Part shown: positions 48,080 through 58,156 of the stretch, in pieces
Layout of the letters: the number at the start of each line of letters is the position of its first letter
Position numbering within the stretch: the first letter of the stretch is position 1
Assembly (NCBI GenBank): GCA_016288815.1
Contig: JAEELF010000036.1
Coordinates: 1 to 64,000, forward strand
Direction of reading: 5' to 3'
Origin: Ruminococcus sp.
GTDB taxonomy: Bacteria; Bacillota; Clostridia; Oscillospirales; Ruminococcaceae
DNA: 64,000 nucleotides
Position numbers and translations under genes: made by a program
Notes under the pieces: generated by a model
Seen by the model: the letters and a program-made list of their open reading frames with translations, nothing else
The model's database searches: none
Told to the model about the DNA's origin: nothing

Positions 48080-49816
48080 ATGGAGATCTCAGGTGCAAAG
48101 ATCGTTGTTGAGACTCTGATCGAGCAGGGCTGCGATACCGTTTTCGGCTTCCCCGGCGGTCAGGTCATCGACCTCTACGACGAGCTGTATACCGCTCGCG
48201 ACAGGATAAGACACATTCTCACCGCCCACGAGCAGGGCGCTGCTCACGCTGCTGACGGCTACGCGAGAGCCACCGGCAAGACCGGCGTAGTCATCGCGAC
48301 CTCGGGTCCGGGCGCGACCAACCTCGTTACGGGCATAGCTACGGCTTACCTCGATTCTGTGCCGCTCGTGGCGATAACGGGAAACGTTCCGTGCTCGCTC
48401 ATCGGCAGGGACAGCTTCCAGGAGGTCGATATCGTCGGCGTGACCATGCCCGTGACGAAGCACAATTTCATCGTCAAGGACGTAAACGAGCTCGCGGACA
48501 CTATCCGCATGGCTTTCAAGATAGCGAAATCAGGACGCCCGGGGCCTGTCCTCGTTGATATCCCCAAGGACGTCCAGACAGCGCTGTGCAGCTTCGAGGC
48601 ACAGAAGCAGCCTGTCATACCCTACCCGCTACGGTTCGCGGACGAGGGCAGGCTCGAAAGGGCTGCCGAGATGATAAGGAACGCGCAGCGTCCGTACATC
48701 TACTTCGGCGGCGGCGTGATCTCGGGCAAGGCTTCGCAGGAGCTCCTTGAGTTCGCGGAAAAGATCGATGCGCCTATGGGCTGCTCGCTCATGGGACTGT
48801 CCGCAGTTCCGACCGACCACCCCCGCTTCCTCGGTATGCAGGGTATGCACGGCCACTTCGCCTCCTCCGCAGCCGAGGCTGAGTCTGACCTCGTTATCGC
48901 GCTCGGGGTGAGGTTCTCCGACAGATCGACCGGCAACAAGGAGCGCTCCTCAAGGAATTTCAGGCTCATCCATATCGACATAGACTGCGCTGAGCTCCAG
49001 AAGAATGTCTTCGCAGACCTTGCTGCTGAGGGCGACATCAAGGACGCGCTCGAGCGGCTCACTGCCATGATAAGCCAGCAGGAGCACCCGGACTGGTCCG
49101 CGCGGATAGTCCAGCTCCGTGCCGAGGAGAAGCGCCGCACAGAGCGTGCGCTCGCTGCCTCCCGCAGCAAGGGATACGTTATCCCCTCCGTGCCCGGCGA
49201 TACGGATAATAAGCCCGCTCCACGCCGGCTCGATCCATACACGATCATCGACATCGTCAGTGCGGGCGCGGACGACCCGATAGTAGTCACAGACGTCGGT
49301 CAGCACCAGATGTGGACTGCCCAGAGATACCCGCTTAAACGCCCGAGGAGCTTCCTTTCGAGCGGCGGACTGGGTACGATGGGCTTCGGCGTGGGAGCTG
49401 CCATAGGCGCTCACGCAGCGACTGGCAAACGCATAGTTCTGTTCACGGGCGACGGCGGCTTCGGCATGAGCCTGAACGAGCTCGCGACCGCTGTGACCCA
49501 GCACACCCCCGTGGTCATAATCATCATGAACAACGGAGTGCTCGGCATGGTGCGCCAGCTCCAGACCATGTTCTACGACAGGCACTACTCCAACACCACC
49601 CTCAACCGCCGGACGAACTTCGTGCGGCTCGCGGAGGCTTTCGGAGCAGCAGGGGCGCAGTGTACCACTGCTGAGGAGCTCGAAAAGGCGGTAAAGGACG
49701 CATTCGGGTACAACGGTCCGTTCGTCATCGACTGCGCAGTGGACTGCGACGAATTCGTGCTGCCCATGCTCCCGCCGGGCGGCTCGATAGACGAGATAAT
49801 CACAGAGATAGACTGA
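48080..49816 (+). CDS. ilvB: Acetolactate synthase large (catalytic) subunit
   Basis: The 578-residue ThDP enzyme has AHEQGAAHAADGYARATGKTG with the cofactor-activating Glu, a central FAD-type domain, and the metal/ThDP motif GDGGFGMSLNELATA...NNGVLGMVRQLQ. It condenses pyruvate (or pyruvate with 2-ketobutyrate) for valine, leucine and isoleucine synthesis in the cytosol. AAGGA is about 9 bases before ATG 48080. First structural gene behind the attenuator, followed by ilvN. Confidence 0.97.
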   Translation: MEISGAKIVVETLIEQGCDTVFGFPGGQVIDLYDELYTARDRIRHILTAHEQGAAHAADGYARATGKTGVVIATSGPGATNLVTGIATAYLDSVPLVAITGNVPCSLIGRDSFQEVDIVGVTMPVTKHNFIVKDVNELADTIRMAFKIAKSGRPGPVLVDIPKDVQTALCSFEAQKQPVIPYPLRFADEGRLERAAEMIRNAQRPYIYFGGGVISGKASQELLEFAEKIDAPMGCSLMGLSAVPTDHPRFLGMQGMHGHFASSAAEAESDLVIALGVRFSDRSTGNKERSSRNFRLIHIDIDCAELQKNVFADLAAEGDIKDALERLTAMISQQEHPDWSARIVQLRAEEKRRTERALAASRSKGYVIPSVPGDTDNKPAPRRLDPYTIIDIVSAGADDPIVVTDVGQHQMWTAQRYPLKRPRSFLSSGGLGTMGFGVGAAIGAHAATGKRIVLFTGDGGFGMSLNELATAVTQHTPVVIIIMNNGVLGMVRQLQTMFYDRHYSNTTLNRRTNFVRLAEAFGAAGAQCTTAEELEKAVKDAFGYNGPFVIDCAVDCDEFVLPMLPPGGSIDEIITEID

Positions 49817-49826
49817 GGTGAGCACA

Positions 49827-50330
49827 ATGGGAGATCAGTATGTAATAGCCGTTCTGGTATCGAATATATCCGGCGTGCTCTCAAGAGTATCGGGAATGTT
49901 CACGCGGCGCGGCTTCAATATCGACTCGCTGACCGTGGGCGAGACCGAATCGCCGGGATTTTCGCGCATTACGATATCCTTCCGCGGCGACGATGACATC
50001 AAGGAGAAGATACTCCGCCAGCTCGAAAAGCTGCACGACGTCCGCGAGGTCGAGGTGCTCGACCAGAACGGCTCCGTTATCCGTGAGCTGCTGCTGATAA
50101 AGGTCCGCAACTCGCAGGACTACCGTCAGGACATCATGACCGCGGTGGAGATATTCCGCTCGAAGATAGTGGACTACTCCCCGACGGCGCTCGTGTGTGA
50201 GCTGACCGGCGAGAGCTCGAAGATAGATGCATTCATCGAGCTCGTCAAGCCCTACGGGATAATGGAGATGTGCCGCACGGGGATAGTGTCCCTTGAGCGC
50301 GGCGAGAACTGCCTGAAGACCGTAAAATAA
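49827..50330 (+). CDS. ilvN: Acetolactate synthase regulatory subunit
   Basis: Start at ATG 49827 behind GAGGTGAG; a GTG three codons earlier overlaps that site. The 167-residue product has an N-terminal ACT domain (YVIAVLVSNISGVLSRVSGMF, RRGFNIDSLTVGETE) and a C-terminal extension. It binds valine and activates or inhibits IlvB. Ten bases after ilvB. Confidence 0.95.
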   Translation: MGDQYVIAVLVSNISGVLSRVSGMFTRRGFNIDSLTVGETESPGFSRITISFRGDDDIKEKILRQLEKLHDVREVEVLDQNGSVIRELLLIKVRNSQDYRQDIMTAVEIFRSKIVDYSPTALVCELTGESSKIDAFIELVKPYGIMEMCRTGIVSLERGENCLKTVK

Positions 50331-50379
50331 CGGTGTGATGCTGCACATCGCATAAAACAAACACAAAGGAGCTGTCTGT

Positions 50380-50943
50380 ATGAAGCTGCTGATAAGGCGC
50401 GCACTGCCGGAGGACGCAGAGGCGCTGCTCGGGATATACGCATATTACGTCAAATACACCGCGGTGACGTTCGAGTACGACGTCCCGACCGTTGAGGAGT
50501 TCCGCAGGCGCATGGAGGAGATAACCGTCCGGCACCCCTATATCCTCGCGGAGGCTGACGGAAAGGTAGTGGGCTTCGCCTACGCAGCCCCGTTCGTGGG
50601 TCGCAGAGCCTATGACTGGTCGGCAGAGCTGACCGTCTACGCGCACAAGGACTTCCAGAAATGCGGCATAGGCAAGCACCTCTACACCGAGCTCGAGGAG
50701 ATACTCCGCAGAATGGGCGTGACCAACCTGTACGCCTGCATTTCCGTCCCAGAGACCGAGGACAAGTACCTCACCGACAACAGCCTCGGCTTCCACAGGC
50801 ACATGGGCTATGCGGTCGCGGGACGCTTCCATAAGTGCGGGTACAAGTTCTCAACGTGGTACGACATGGTATGGGTCGAGAAGACGATAGGAAGTCACTT
50901 CACTAATCAGCCCGAGGTGATAAGCTACAGCGACCTCAAATAA
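50380..50943 (+). CDS. GNAT-family N-acetyltransferase
   Basis: The 187-residue product has the GNAT fold: LLIRRALPEDAEALLGIYAYYV at the N-terminus and the acetyl-CoA site QKCGIGKHLYTELEEIL. It resembles the phosphinothricin/amino-acid N-acyltransferase group. It lies between ilvN and leuC and is likely co-transcribed (50 and 19 bases apart). The substrate is unknown; an amino-acid-like amine is plausible from context. Confidence 0.82.
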   Translation: MKLLIRRALPEDAEALLGIYAYYVKYTAVTFEYDVPTVEEFRRRMEEITVRHPYILAEADGKVVGFAYAAPFVGRRAYDWSAELTVYAHKDFQKCGIGKHLYTELEEILRRMGVTNLYACISVPETEDKYLTDNSLGFHRHMGYAVAGRFHKCGYKFSTWYDMVWVEKTIGSHFTNQPEVISYSDLK

Positions 50944-50962
50944 TACTTGAAAGCGTGATAAT

Positions 50963-52231
50963 ATGGCTATGACAATGACGCAGAAGATACTTGCGGCTCA
51001 TTCCGGCAGGGAGAGCGTGCAGGCGGGAGAGCTTATCCTCGCCTCCCTCGACCTCGTGCTCGGCAACGACATCACCTCACCGGTCGCGATAAAGGAGTTC
51101 GCAAGGCTCGGCAGGGACAGCGTGTTCGACAGAGATAAGATCACAATGGTCATGGACCACTTCGCCCCGAACAAGGACATCAAGGCGGCGGAGCAGTGCA
51201 AAATGTGCCGGGATTTCTGCGGCGAAAAGGACATAACCCACTTTTACGATGTCGGGCAGATGGGCATTGAGCACGCCCTCCTACCGGAAAGAGGTCTCGT
51301 CACCGCCGGGAATGCGGTCATCGGCGCGGACTCCCACACCTGTACCTACGGAGCGCTCGGCGCTTTCTCGACGGGCGTCGGCTCGACGGACATGGCGTGC
51401 GCTATGGCGATAGGCAAGGCGTGGTTCAAGGTGCCCTCCGCAATGAGGATAGTCCTCACGGGAAAGCTGCGGAGGCACGTCTCCGGCAAGGACGTTATCC
51501 TGCATATCATCGGAAAAATAGGCGTGGACGGCGCGCTGTACAAGTCTATGGAATTCACCGGCGAGGGGCTTTCGTCCCTGACTATGGCAGACCGCCTGTG
51601 CATAGCGAACATGGCTGTCGAAGCCGGCGCGAAGAACGGTATCTTCGAGGTAGACGGCGTCACTCTCGCCTACCTGCGTGAGCACGGCGCGGTTGAGCCG
51701 GCAATATACACCGCCGACCCCGGCGCTGAGTACGACGAAACACTGGAAATAGACCTCTCCGCGATAGAGCCGACGGTCGCATTCCCGCACCTGCCCGAGA
51801 ACGCAAAGACATTCGGTGAGTTCAGCGAGATACCGATAGATCAGGTGGTCATCGGGTCGTGCACGAACGGCAGACTGGAGGATCTCCGCGCGGCTGCGGA
51901 GATAATGCGGGGGAAGAAGTGCGCGAAGAACGTGCGCGTCATCGTTATCCCCGCGACGCAGAGCATCTACCTCGCTGCAATGGAGGAGGGGCTGCTCCGG
52001 ACGTTCATCGAGAGCGGCGCGGTCGTTTCGACACCGACCTGCGGACCCTGTCTCGGCGGACACATGGGCATACTCGCCGCCGGCGAGCGCGCAGTCACCA
52101 CGACCAACCGTAACTTCGTAGGACGCATGGGGCACGTTGATTCCGAGGTCTACCTCGCGAGCCCGGCAGTCGCGGCAGCGAGCGCAGTAACAGGACGCAT
52201 AGCAAGTCCGTGGGAGGTGATGAGCGAATGA
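50963..52231 (+). CDS. leuC: 3-isopropylmalate dehydratase large subunit
   Basis: The 422-residue aconitase-family protein has [30 protein letters not shown] and [13 protein letters not shown], which supply the [4Fe-4S] cluster cysteines. The size fits the archaeal/clostridial HacA-LeuC group, shorter than the enterobacterial form. With LeuD it isomerises 2- to 3-isopropylmalate. Overlaps leuD by 4 bases. Confidence 0.95.
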   Translation: MAMTMTQKILAAHSGRESVQAGELILASLDLVLGNDITSPVAIKEFARLGRDSVFDRDKITMVMDHFAPNKDIKAAEQCKMCRDFCGEKDITHFYDVGQMGIEHALLPERGLVTAGNAVIGADSHTCTYGALGAFSTGVGSTDMACAMAIGKAWFKVPSAMRIVLTGKLRRHVSGKDVILHIIGKIGVDGALYKSMEFTGEGLSSLTMADRLCIANMAVEAGAKNGIFEVDGVTLAYLREHGAVEPAIYTADPGAEYDETLEIDLSAIEPTVAFPHLPENAKTFGEFSEIPIDQVVIGSCTNGRLEDLRAAAEIMRGKKCAKNVRVIVIPATQSIYLAAMEEGLLRTFIESGAVVSTPTCGPCLGGHMGILAAGERAVTTTNRNFVGRMGHVDSEVYLASPAVAAASAVTGRIASPWEVMSE

Positions 52232-52722
52232 AGTACACAGGCGATGTTATAAAATACGGCGACAACGTCGATACCGACGTCATAATCCCCGCGCGCTACC
52301 TCAACACGAGCGACCACGCGGAACTCGCCTCGCACTGCATGGAGGACCTCGACAGGACCTTCGTATCCCGCGTTAAGCCGGGGGACATCATCGCTGCGGG
52401 GAACAACTTCGGCTGCGGCTCGTCCCGCGAGCACGCTCCTATAGCTATCAAGGCGAGCGGAGTCTCGCTCGTCATCGCGAAGAGCTTCGCGCGTATCTTC
52501 TACCGCAACGCTATCAACATAGGTCTGGCGATAGTTGAATGTCCCGAGGCGGCGGAGGCGATCTCCGAGGGCGACCGCGTGGAGGCTGACCTCGATAACG
52601 GCATTATCCGCGACCTGACTACGGGCGCGGAGTTCAGGACAGCACCGTTCCCGGAGTTCATCCAGACGATGATCGGGAACGGCGGGCTGGTCAGCTCCAT
52701 AGCGAACGGGGCGATAAAGTAG
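52228..52722 (+). CDS. leuD: 3-isopropylmalate dehydratase small subunit
   Basis: Start at ATG 52228 (GGAGG 11 bases upstream), overlapping the leuC stop as ATGA; an in-frame start six codons earlier is less likely. The 164-residue product has [16 protein letters not shown] and [20 protein letters not shown], the swivelling-domain signatures. It completes the LeuCD enzyme. Confidence 0.95.
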   Translation: MKYTGDVIKYGDNVDTDVIIPARYLNTSDHAELASHCMEDLDRTFVSRVKPGDIIAAGNNFGCGSSREHAPIAIKASGVSLVIAKSFARIFYRNAINIGLAIVECPEAAEAISEGDRVEADLDNGIIRDLTTGAEFRTAPFPEFIQTMIGNGGLVSSIANGAIK

Positions 52723-52765
52723 ATTCGGAATGCGGAATCAGTAATTAGAAAAAGGTCTGATAAAC

Positions 52766-53839
52766 ATGGATTTTAACATAGCGTTGCTCAGAGGCGACGG
52801 CATAGGTCCCGAGATAGTGGACAGCGCCGTCGTTATCCTCGAAAAGACGGCAGTAAGGTTCGGACACAGATTTGTTTTCACACCATACCTCATCGGCGGC
52901 TGTGCTATCGACGCCACAGGCAAGCCGCTCCCGCAGGAAACTGTTGACGGCTGTCTCGCGTCGGACAGCGTGCTGCTCGGCGCGGTGGGAGGTCCCAAGT
53001 GGGACGACCAGCCAGGCGACAACCGCCCTGAAAAGGCGCTCCTCGGGATACGCTCGGCGCTCGGGCTCTACACGAACCTCCGCCCCGCGAAGCTCTATCC
53101 CGCGCTGCGTGCGGCTTCTCCGCTCAAGGACGGGATAGTCGGGGAGGGCTTCGATCTCATGATAGTCCGCGAGCTGACCGGCGGTATCTACTTCGGTGAG
53201 CGCGGCTACAGACAGGGCAGGTTCGGCGAGGAGGCATTCGACACCGAGGCTTACAGCGTCACTGAGATAGAGCGTATCGGCAGGGTGGCATTCGACACCG
53301 CCATGAAGCGCAGCAGACGTCTTTGCAGTATCGACAAGGCGAACGTCCTCGAATCCTCGCGGCTGTGGCGGAAGACCATGCACGCCCTCGCGGAGGAGTA
53401 CCCGGAGGTCGAATACAGGGATATGTTCGTGGACAACGCCGCAATGCAGCTCGTGCGCGACCCGCGGCAGTTCGACGTCATCGTGACCTCGAATATGTTC
53501 GGGGACATACTCTCGGACGAAGCCTCGCAGATAACCGGCTCGATAGGTATGCTCGCGTCGGCGTCACTGGGCGCTTCGACGAGGGGAATGTACGAGCCGA
53601 TTCACGGTAGTGCGCCCGACATAGCCGGTCAGGACAGGGCGAACCCCATAGCGACTATCCTCTCCGGAGCGATGATGCTGAGGTATTCGTTCGGTCTCGC
53701 GGAGGAGGCTGACTGTATAGAAGCGGCTGTGGACAGCGTTCTCAACGCCGGATACCGCACCGCAGACCTCATGGGCGCCGAGGAGGGCGCTCCGCTCTCG
53801 TGCTCGGAGATGACGCAGAAAATAGCAGAAGCACTGTAA
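52766..53839 (+). CDS. leuB: 3-isopropylmalate dehydrogenase
   Basis: The 357-residue product has [53 protein letters not shown] and [20 protein letters not shown], all family signatures for isopropylmalate and NAD binding. It carries out the third leucine-specific step. Between leuD and ridA, same strand. Confidence 0.96.
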   Translation: MDFNIALLRGDGIGPEIVDSAVVILEKTAVRFGHRFVFTPYLIGGCAIDATGKPLPQETVDGCLASDSVLLGAVGGPKWDDQPGDNRPEKALLGIRSALGLYTNLRPAKLYPALRAASPLKDGIVGEGFDLMIVRELTGGIYFGERGYRQGRFGEEAFDTEAYSVTEIERIGRVAFDTAMKRSRRLCSIDKANVLESSRLWRKTMHALAEEYPEVEYRDMFVDNAAMQLVRDPRQFDVIVTSNMFGDILSDEASQITGSIGMLASASLGASTRGMYEPIHGSAPDIAGQDRANPIATILSGAMMLRYSFGLAEEADCIEAAVDSVLNAGYRTADLMGAEEGAPLSCSEMTQKIAEAL

Positions 53840-53857
53840 ACGAAAGGAATGATCGTT

Positions 53858-54235
53858 ATGATAAAGATACACACAGAGAAAGCTCCGGCGGCAGTCGGAC
53901 CGTATTCACAGGCAATGGTAGCGGGCGGAATGGTCTACACCTCCGGTCAGATAGCCATTGACCCCGCAACGAACGCTATCGAGGCAAAGGACATCGCCGG
54001 ACAGACCGAGCAGGTGTGCAGGAACCTCGCGGCAGTCCTCGAGACCGCGGGCTCCTCGCTCGAAAAGGTCGTGAAGACCACCTGTTTCCTCGCTGATATG
54101 GGCGATTTTGCGGCATTCAATGAGGTCTACGCAAAGTATTTCACCTCCCTCCCGGCACGCAGCTGCGTGGCAGTAAAGGCTCTGCCCAAGAATGCGCTCG
54201 TCGAGGTCGAGGTCATCGCAGAGACATCGCTCTGA
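53858..54235 (+). CDS. ridA: RidA family enamine/imine deaminase
   Basis: Start at ATG 53858, with AAAGGA about 10 bases upstream; the ATG at 53849 is too close to that site. The 125-residue product has APAAVGPYSQAMVAGGMVYTSGQI and the conserved Arg in SLPARSCVAVKALPKNALVEVE. RidA hydrolyses reactive enamines such as 2-aminoacrylate, which damage PLP enzymes including the BCAA transaminase. Its place in the leu run fits that protective role. Confidence 0.93.
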   Translation: MIKIHTEKAPAAVGPYSQAMVAGGMVYTSGQIAIDPATNAIEAKDIAGQTEQVCRNLAAVLETAGSSLEKVVKTTCFLADMGDFAAFNEVYAKYFTSLPARSCVAVKALPKNALVEVEVIAETSL

Positions 54236-54249
54236 TAAAGGAGAATACC

Positions 54250-55176
54250 ATGACAGTACGCGAAATGCAGGACAAGATCCTGCAACTCAAAAAAGAGACC
54301 GACACCGCTGTCCTCGCGCACAGCTATCAGGCGCGGGAGATAGTTGAGATAGCCGATTTTACGGGCGACAGCTACAAGCTCAGCGTTGACGCGAAGGGCG
54401 TGAGCAATAAGAATATCCTGTTCTGCGGGGTACACTTCATGGCGGAGACCGCGAAGATGCTCTCCCCCGAGAAGCGCGTTTTCCTCGCGAACCGTCAGGC
54501 GGGCTGCCCTATGGCTGAGCAGATGGACAGGGACCTCATCTCCGCCATTCGCGAGAAGGAGCCTGACCGCACGGTAGTGGCGTACATCAACACCACAGCC
54601 TCGCTGAAGACCGTATGTGACGTCTGCGTGACCTCATCGAGCGCACTGCGGATAGTCAAGGCTATGGACGCGGAGAAGATACTCTTTATCCCCGACTGCA
54701 ACCTCGGCAGCTGGATAAAGGATCAGTGCCCCGACAAGGACATCAAGCTCCTCAGCGGCGGCTGTCCGACCCACGCTGCGATGACTAAGCGTCACGTCGA
54801 AAAGGCCCGCGCAGAGCACCTCGGCGCTCTTCTGCTGGTACACCCGGAATGTCAGCCGGAGGTAGTGAAGCAGGCGGATTACGTCGGCTCGACGAGCGGT
54901 ATCATGGACTTTGCGAAGAAGTCCGATGCAAAGGAATTCATTATCGGCACGGAGAACTCTATCGCGGAGCATTTGCAGTACGACTGCCCCGGGAAGAAGT
55001 TCTACCCGCTGTCGAAGGATCTCGTCTGTCGCAACATGAAGATAACCACGCTGCCGGACGTTTACGAGTCGCTGCTCGGGATAGAGAACGGCGGGGCGTT
55101 CGAGATACTCATGGACGATCAGCTCATCGCCGACGCACGCCGCTGTATCGACGAAATGATAAGGCTGGGCGGTTGA
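54250..55176 (+). CDS. nadA: Quinolinate synthase
   Basis: AAAGGAG precedes ATG 54250. The 308-residue product has AHSYQAREIVEIADFTGDSY, the Cys of FCGVHFMAETAKML, and HPECQPEV, which belong to the [4Fe-4S] quinolinate synthases. It forms quinolinate from iminoaspartate and dihydroxyacetone phosphate for NAD synthesis. nadB and nadC are not adjacent. The gene is in the ilv-leu run, 14 bases after ridA. Confidence 0.93.
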   Translation: MTVREMQDKILQLKKETDTAVLAHSYQAREIVEIADFTGDSYKLSVDAKGVSNKNILFCGVHFMAETAKMLSPEKRVFLANRQAGCPMAEQMDRDLISAIREKEPDRTVVAYINTTASLKTVCDVCVTSSSALRIVKAMDAEKILFIPDCNLGSWIKDQCPDKDIKLLSGGCPTHAAMTKRHVEKARAEHLGALLLVHPECQPEVVKQADYVGSTSGIMDFAKKSDAKEFIIGTENSIAEHLQYDCPGKKFYPLSKDLVCRNMKITTLPDVYESLLGIENGGAFEILMDDQLIADARRCIDEMIRLGG

Positions 55177-55178
55177 GC

Positions 55179-56240
55179 ATGAACGACATCATCGAAAAGC
55201 TGTACCTCACCTCCGACCTCACCGACGAGGAGCTGCGTGCGCTCATCACGGACGAGTCCCCGGAGACTGCCGAGCTCCTGCGCAGAAGAGCCGACGAGGT
55301 GCGCCGGCGTGAGTACGGGGAAAAGGTCTTCCTGCGCGGACTTATCGAGATCTCCTCCTATTGCAGGAACGACTGTCTGTACTGCGGGATACGCCGCAGC
55401 AGCCGCGACGCCGAGCGCTACCGCCTGAGCCGTGAGGACATTCTCGCGTGCTGCGAAAACGGCTACGAGCTGGGCTTCCGGACGTTCGTCATGCAGGGCG
55501 GCGAGGACCCGCACTTCACCGACGACGTGATGTGCGGCATAGTCTCCGAGATACGCGGAAAATACCCCGACTGCGCCATTACGCTCTCCCTCGGAGAGCG
55601 CTCGCATGAGAGCTACAAGCGCCTTAAGGACGCTGGCGCGGACAGATACCTCCTGCGCCACGAGGCTGCGAGCCCGGAGCTCTATGCAAAGCTCCACCCG
55701 GCTGAGCTGAGTCTCGAAAACCGCAAGAGATGCCTGTCCGACCTGAAGTCGCTCGGATACCAGGTCGGGGCTGGATTCATGGTAGGAGCGCCGTTCCAGA
55801 CAGTGGACGACCTCATCGCGGATCTGCGCTTTTTGCAGGAGCTCCGCCCGCAGATGATAGGCATAGGACCATTCATACCCCACCACAGCACACCGTTTTC
55901 CGGCGAAAAACCGGGGACTCTCGCCCTCACGCTGCGGCTGCTCGGGATACTGCGTCTGATGTTCCCGAAGGTGCTGCTCCCCGCGACGACCGCCCTCGGG
56001 ACTATCGCTCCGAACGGCAGGGAGCTGGGGCTGCAAACGGGCTGCAACGTCGTGATGCCGAATCTCTCCCCGGTGAGAGTGCGGAAAAAGTACGATCTCT
56101 ACGACAACAAGATTTGCACAGGCGAGGAAGCGGCTGAGTGCCGCGGCTGCCTGCAAAGACGAATAGAAGCTGCGGGATATACCGTCGCGTGCGAGCGCGG
56201 TGACTGCGCGGACTTTGATACACAAGGAGAATTAAAATGA
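55179..56240 (+). CDS. hydE: Radical SAM protein, HydE type ([FeFe]-hydrogenase maturase)
   Basis: Start at ATG 55179, 2 bases after the nadA stop; the longer frame upstream overlaps nadA out of frame. The 353-residue product has the radical SAM motif CRNDCLYCG (Cys62, 66, 69), MQGGEDPHFTDD, and a BioB-like barrel ending with GIGPFIPHHSTPF. This fits HydE, which helps build the H-cluster of [FeFe] hydrogenase. hydF, hydG and a hydrogenase are not in the window, so its partners must be elsewhere. Other BioB/HydE-like functions remain possible. Confidence 0.8.
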   Translation: MNDIIEKLYLTSDLTDEELRALITDESPETAELLRRRADEVRRREYGEKVFLRGLIEISSYCRNDCLYCGIRRSSRDAERYRLSREDILACCENGYELGFRTFVMQGGEDPHFTDDVMCGIVSEIRGKYPDCAITLSLGERSHESYKRLKDAGADRYLLRHEAASPELYAKLHPAELSLENRKRCLSDLKSLGYQVGAGFMVGAPFQTVDDLIADLRFLQELRPQMIGIGPFIPHHSTPFSGEKPGTLALTLRLLGILRLMFPKVLLPATTALGTIAPNGRELGLQTGCNVVMPNLSPVRVRKKYDLYDNKICTGEEAAECRGCLQRRIEAAGYTVACERGDCADFDTQGELK

Positions 56241-57175
56241 GAGTAAGATTCCACCTCCCCGATTTTTCGGGACATTTCAAGCTCAACCTTATGATGGCGG
56301 AAATGCTGAAGAACCGCCCCGACTTCTTCCGCGAGGGCGTGGAGATAGCCTCCGTCTACGGCGTATTCCCGCCGTGTCTCTGGAACGGCGGCAGACCGCA
56401 GGGCGGCTTCTACGACAAGACCTTCATCAAGGGCGCTATCAAGGCGTTCAACGACCGCGGGATACCGCTCCGCTTCACGTTCACCAACCCCGTCCTCGAG
56501 AAGGAGCATCTCTCCGACGAGCGCTGCAACATGATACTCAACCTCGCGAACAACGGTCTGAACGAAGCTATCGTGGTGTCGCCGGTGCTCGAGGACTATA
56601 TCCGCAAGAACTATCCCAAGTACAAGCTCACCAGCTCGACCTGCAAGCGCCTTGACGACGCTGAGCGCCTTACCGCCGAGCTCGAGAAGGACTACCACAT
56701 CGTCGTGGTCGATTACGACCTCAACAATAAGTTCGACATACTCGAAAAGCTCCCGCGCAAGAAGGACTGCGAGTTCCTCGCGAATGCCTGCTGTGAGCCG
56801 GGCTGCAAGGTCCGCGCAGAGCATTACCGCTCCATCGGCTACCAGCAGATAGCCTACTGCGAGCACATAAAGAAGCACCCCGGTCAGCCCTTCGACCTGC
56901 CCAAGTACGACCCCAAGGGCTTCTACAAGTGCCAGTACGGTCAGCGCGGTATCTTCGAGATAAAGGGTCTCAGCACCCACATCTCCCCCGACGATATCTG
57001 GGAGAAGTACGTCCCCATGGGCTTCGAGCAGTTCAAGATAGAGGGCAGGACGGCGAACACCCTCAACGTCCTCGAGACCTATATGTACTACATGGTGAAG
57101 CCCGAATGCCGCGACGAGGCGCGCTTTACGATACTCCGCTCCCTCGAGAAGACCGGCTCGCTGATCTTCAGATAA
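56237..57175 (+). CDS. U32-peptidase-like protein, paralogue A
   Basis: The start overlaps the hydE stop as ATGA, with AAGGAG upstream. The 312-residue product begins MRVRFHLPDFSGHFKLNL and has SSTCKR (Cys136), NACCEPGC (Cys185, 186, 190), Cys232 and the ending MGFEQFKIEGRT, close to the KIEGR motif of U32-family proteins. Several U32 relatives (for example in tRNA or ubiquinone hydroxylation) bind a [4Fe-4S] cluster, and the conserved Cys set here would allow one. No protease triad is seen. It shares over half its residues with the next gene. Function unknown. Confidence 0.72.
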   Translation: MRVRFHLPDFSGHFKLNLMMAEMLKNRPDFFREGVEIASVYGVFPPCLWNGGRPQGGFYDKTFIKGAIKAFNDRGIPLRFTFTNPVLEKEHLSDERCNMILNLANNGLNEAIVVSPVLEDYIRKNYPKYKLTSSTCKRLDDAERLTAELEKDYHIVVVDYDLNNKFDILEKLPRKKDCEFLANACCEPGCKVRAEHYRSIGYQQIAYCEHIKKHPGQPFDLPKYDPKGFYKCQYGQRGIFEIKGLSTHISPDDIWEKYVPMGFEQFKIEGRTANTLNVLETYMYYMVKPECRDEARFTILRSLEKTGSLIFR

Positions 57176-57187
57176 GCGGAGGAACGC

Positions 57188-58144
57188 ATGAGAGTTAGAT
57201 TTCATCTGCCGGACTTTTCCTCGCATTTCGAGTTCAATCTCATATTTGTGGAAATGCTCCGCAACTGCCCGCAGTATTTCCGGGAGGGCGTGGAGATAGC
57301 GTCCGTGTACGGCGTGTTCCCGCCGTCGCTCTGGAACGGCGGACGCTTCCAGACTGGTATCTGCGACAAGAGCTTCATCAGGCAGGTCATAAGTGAATTC
57401 AACAAGCGCGATATACCCCTGCGCTTCACGTTCACCAATCCTGTGCTGGAGAAGAAGCACCTCAGCGATGAGTTCTGCAACATGGTCATGAACCTCGCCA
57501 ACAACGGCATGAATGAGGCGATAGTCTTCTCGCCGCTGCTCGAGGACTATATCCGAAAAAACTACCCCAAGTACAAGATAACCAGTTCGACCTGCAAGCG
57601 CATAACCGACCCCGGCGTGCTTCGCGGCGAGCTTGAAAATGACTACCACATAGTCGTCATCGACTATGACCTCAACAACCGCTTCGACGTGCTGGAGACA
57701 CTTCCCCGCAAGCAGGACTGCGAGATACTCGTCAACGCCTGCTGCGAGCCGGACTGTATGCGCCGCTCCGACCACTACCGCGCTATCGGCTACGAGCAGA
57801 TAGCCTACGCTGACCATGTGCGTAAGTATAAGAATGCGCCGTTCAATGCGGAAAAGGTCAGACGTGAGCACCCAGAGCTCGTACCCGAGACAGGCTGCGG
57901 CTGCATGAGCCGCACGCTCTTCGAGATAAAAGGTCTGCGCAATCACGTCTCCCCGGACGACATCTGGGAGAAGTACGTCCCCATGGGCTTCGAGCAGTTC
58001 AAGATAGAGGGCAGGACGGCAGAACTGTTCAACCTCATCGAGATGTATATGTACTACATGGTGAAGCCCGAATGCCGCGACGAGGCGCGCTTCGTGCTCA
58101 TCAGGCAGCTCATGCTGCACGACATTATCAAGATCAACGGATAA
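57188..58144 (+). CDS. U32-peptidase-like protein, paralogue B
   Basis: The 318-residue product aligns with paralogue A over its whole length (shared FREGVEIASVYGVFPP, FTFTNPVLEK, YIRKNYPKYK, FEQFKIEGRTAE-type motifs). It keeps Cys97, 136, 178, 185, 186, 190 and the C-terminal KPECRDEARF Cys, while the Cys232 region is replaced by a CGC near 237-239 in a short insertion. GGAGGA is 6 bases before its ATG. The pair may form a heterodimer, as in UbiU-UbiV. Function unknown. Confidence 0.72.
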   Translation: MRVRFHLPDFSSHFEFNLIFVEMLRNCPQYFREGVEIASVYGVFPPSLWNGGRFQTGICDKSFIRQVISEFNKRDIPLRFTFTNPVLEKKHLSDEFCNMVMNLANNGMNEAIVFSPLLEDYIRKNYPKYKITSSTCKRITDPGVLRGELENDYHIVVIDYDLNNRFDVLETLPRKQDCEILVNACCEPDCMRRSDHYRAIGYEQIAYADHVRKYKNAPFNAEKVRREHPELVPETGCGCMSRTLFEIKGLRNHVSPDDIWEKYVPMGFEQFKIEGRTAELFNLIEMYMYYMVKPECRDEARFVLIRQLMLHDIIKING

Positions 58145-58156
58145 CGGAGGAAGGCT

